Position numbers and translations under genes: made by a program | Shown here: positions 61,967 through 64,000 of the stretch, one piece after another | Position numbering within the stretch: position 1 is the first letter of the stretch | Layout: each line of letters begins with the position of its first letter | Notes under the pieces: generated by a model | Database searches by the model: none | Seen by the model: only the letters and a program-made list of their open reading frames with translations | What the model was told of the DNA's origin: nothing | Assembly: GCA_030706605.1 (NCBI GenBank) | Contig: JAUZOE010000008.1 | Location: 62,001 to 126,000, forward strand | From: Bacteroidota bacterium | GTDB lineage: Bacteria; Bacteroidota; Bacteroidia; Chitinophagales; Chitinophagaceae | Reading direction: 5' to 3' | Length of the DNA stretch: 64,000 nucleotides

Positions 61967-64000
61967 ATGATTAAAAACTATTTCAAAACCGCGTGGAGAA
62001 ATTTGATGAAGAATAAAGTTTTTTCCTTCATCAATATTCTTGGATTAACTATTGGCATCACCGTTTGCATGATGATATTTTTGTTTATTACAAACGAATT
62101 CAGCTTTGATAATTTTCATAAAGATAAAAACCGCATTTACAGGGTCATGCGTGGTTTTGAGAATGACGGGACATCCGGAAGGGTTGCTTTTTTATCCGGG
62201 CGCTATGCTCCGGCATTAATGAGCGATTATAAAGGAGAAATTGAAAATGCAGTTCGCATCAATCCAAATGATGACCTTATCGCTATCGGTAACATCTCTT
62301 TTCATGAAAAGAAAGTAATTGATGTGGATAGCAACTTCTTCAGTTTTTTTTCTTTTCCATTACTAAAAGGCAATCCGAAAACAGTATTGCAAAATCCACA
62401 TAGTGTTGTTTTAACTGAAACTACCGCCAGGAAGTATTTCGGAAGTATTGAAAATGCTATGGGGAAAATAGTCGTGCTGGATAAAGATCTTCCGCTAAAA
62501 GTTACGGGTATTGCCAAAGATGTCCCATCCAATTCGCATATTGAATTTGACGTGGTAGTTCCGCTTGAAAATTATAAAAGCATGGGCACGATGACCGCCT
62601 GGATCAATAATGGTGTATACACCTATGTAAAGCTGGCGCAGCATGTAAAGGAAGCACAAGTTGAAAAACAGTTACCTGCATTTATGGAAAAATATTTGGG
62701 TGGCGAGTTGAAGAAATATGGTTTTCATTGGACACTTTCACTTACGCCACTTAAAGATGTATATTTTGACAATGCTGCTTTTGACGGCATTAAACATGGT
62801 GATAAAACTGTAGTATATATATTTCTCTCTGTTGCTATTTTAATCTTATTAATTGCCTGTATTAACTTCATGAACTTATCTACCATTCGGGCTACTGAAC
62901 GCTCAAAAGAAGTTGGCTTGCGAAAAGTATTAGGCGCGCTACGCCATAATCTCGTATGGCAATTCATTGGTGAATCCGTTTTGCTTACCACCATGTCATG
63001 CATACTTTCTGTGGTTTTATTGTTATTGGCAATGCCCTGGTATAATCAATTGCTGGGATACTCATTATCCGCTCCATGGAATACATTGCCCGTTTATCTT
63101 TTCCTGGTTGGTGTTATTATTATTGTTGGATTCTTGGCCGGTAGTTATCCTGCATTTTTCTTATCTGCCTTTTCACCGATACAGGCGCTGAAAGGCAGGC
63201 TGCGTTTGGGAAAGGAAGGCTCATCATTCCGCCAGGCGCTGGTGGTAGTGCAATTTAGCATTTCCGTATTTCTCATCATCGGCACTATCATTATCACCAA
63301 ACAAATGAATTATGTAAAGAACAAGCAGCTTGGTTATAACCAGGAGCAAACGGTGGTAGTACCAATTGATAATAATGATATTTACAAAAATATAAATGCC
63401 TTTAAAACATCATTGCAGAATGAAAGCCAGGTTCAATCAGTTTCATTAATGTCAGGCGAGCCGGGTGGTTTTTTTGACGGGTACACATTTGATGTAGAAG
63501 GCCATGCCGAAAAATGGAATGCAAGAACAGAATTCGCTGATTTTGAATTTGTAAAAACTTTGGGATTAAAAATTATTGCTGGGAGGGATTTCTCTGCATC
63601 ATTCCCGACAGATACAACAAACGCAGTTCTTATCAACAAAACAGCGGCTACAAAATTAGGATGGGCACCTGAACAAGCTATTGGAAAGTGGATTGAAAAT
63701 ACGGTACAGGATACAGCCAAACGTAGAATAATTGGCGTGGTGGCCGATTTTAATTTTCAATCGCTGAAAAGTGATATTGACCCGCTGGTAATTGCCCCTA
63801 ATATGGACAGGCGGGTAGTATTGATAAAATTGGCTCCTGGTAATATACAACAAGTTATTGCGCTGGTACAAAAAGCATACAAGAAATTTGCTTCCGCCTT
63901 TCCTTTTGAATACAGGTTTTTGGACCAGCAATTTGATAAAATGTATAAGAAAGACCTTCGCCAGCAAACTATCTTAACCGTGTTTGCCTTCCTCGCCATA
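61967..64000 (+). CDS. Second FtsX-type ABC permease (partial, cut by the right edge)
   Basis: Open from the ATG at 61967 to the end of the window (678 codons). It begins NYFKTAWRNLMKNKVFSFIN, a tandem relative of the preceding permease, with the first transmembrane helix about 18-41, a MacB-type periplasmic domain, an FtsX unit with LRKVLGALRHNLVWQFIGES, and a second periplasmic domain with RIIGVVADFNFQSLKSD. The last FtsX unit is just starting at the edge. Gap to the previous gene is 46 bp, so they are probably co-transcribed; two different permeases could form a heterodimer. Confidence 0.92.
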   Translation, partial: MIKNYFKTAWRNLMKNKVFSFINILGLTIGITVCMMIFLFITNEFSFDNFHKDKNRIYRVMRGFENDGTSGRVAFLSGRYAPALMSDYKGEIENAVRINPNDDLIAIGNISFHEKKVIDVDSNFFSFFSFPLLKGNPKTVLQNPHSVVLTETTARKYFGSIENAMGKIVVLDKDLPLKVTGIAKDVPSNSHIEFDVVVPLENYKSMGTMTAWINNGVYTYVKLAQHVKEAQVEKQLPAFMEKYLGGELKKYGFHWTLSLTPLKDVYFDNAAFDGIKHGDKTVVYIFLSVAILILLIACINFMNLSTIRATERSKEVGLRKVLGALRHNLVWQFIGESVLLTTMSCILSVVLLLLAMPWYNQLLGYSLSAPWNTLPVYLFLVGVIIIVGFLAGSYPAFFLSAFSPIQALKGRLRLGKEGSSFRQALVVVQFSISVFLIIGTIIITKQMNYVKNKQLGYNQEQTVVVPIDNNDIYKNINAFKTSLQNESQVQSVSLMSGEPGGFFDGYTFDVEGHAEKWNARTEFADFEFVKTLGLKIIAGRDFSASFPTDTTNAVLINKTAATKLGWAPEQAIGKWIENTVQDTAKRRIIGVVADFNFQSLKSDIDPLVIAPNMDRRVVLIKLAPGNIQQVIALVQKAYKKFASAFPFEYRFLDQQFDKMYKKDLRQQTILTVFAFLAI

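Noticed and set aside
1-64000. CRISPR arrays, insertion sequences, tRNA or rRNA genes
   Set aside because: No regularly spaced repeats, transposase-like reading frames, terminal inverted repeats or tRNA/rRNA sequence were seen on reading both strands; the only long repeat is the fecR/susC duplication.

Overview
The window is low-GC bacterial DNA from a member of the Bacteroidota, probably a Chitinophagaceae relative. The support is two SusC/SusD outer-membrane pairs with FecR-type anti-sigma proteins, secreted cytochrome/propeller/HEAT proteins of the 'membrane-bound dehydrogenase' type, promoter -7 boxes of the TAnnTTTG form, and a core gene order DUF177-rpmF-plsX. The family-level placement is inference.

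Layout. 1-188: start of a large secreted MG2-type protein running off the left edge. 422-1234: murQ. 1468-13345: seven minus-strand genes, read in transcription order as SSS symporter, Gfo/Idh/MocA oxidoreductase, Tat-exported Gfo/Idh/MocA oxidoreductase, Tat-exported amidohydrolase, two lipoproteins with a c-type heme motif, and a DUF1080 3-keto-glycoside hydrolase. Together they look like an import-and-oxidise pathway for a glycoside or sugar derivative. 13823-16581: groEL, groES and trmH. 16829-19905: a plus-strand parallel beta-helix protein split by a one-base homopolymer frameshift. 20052-43975: a long minus-strand carbohydrate-utilisation region with two fecR-susC-susD modules flanking a GH28 enzyme, two propeller-plus-helical-domain proteins and a third heme dehydrogenase-like lipoprotein. 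44427-46273: DUF177-rpmF-plsX. 46283-48268: a divergent App1 phosphatase / diacylglycerol kinase pair. 48313-52991: thrA-thrB-thrC, preceded by a Thr/Ile-rich candidate leader peptide. 53400-64000: a small coiled-coil protein, an NtrY/NtrC-like two-component pair, and a MacAB-like exporter (adaptor, ATPase, two tandem FtsX permeases, the last cut by the right edge) accompanied by two small unrecognised proteins.

How the parts fit. The Sus region binds and imports oligosaccharides, with GH28 and the beta-helix protein pointing to pectin-like or acidic glycans; the oxidoreductase/DUF1080 cluster could handle oxidised (keto) sugars. Each SusC carries an STN signalling domain that should talk to the FecR encoded beside it, but no ECF sigma gene is present next to either fecR. 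The exporter is probably driven by the adjacent NtrC-type activator: three copies of a 17-bp motif and two sigma-54-like promoter sequences lie in the matching upstream regions, with nearly identical site-to-promoter distances.

The most interesting observations are: the sigma-54-like regulatory layout of the exporter and its small proteins; a GH28 gene whose N-terminus was built from pieces of the neighbouring propeller gene; a hairpin plus U-run, duplicated upstream of both susC genes but oriented antisense to them; four consecutive hairpins behind susD2; the thr leader; and two genes each off-frame by one base at a poly-A run.
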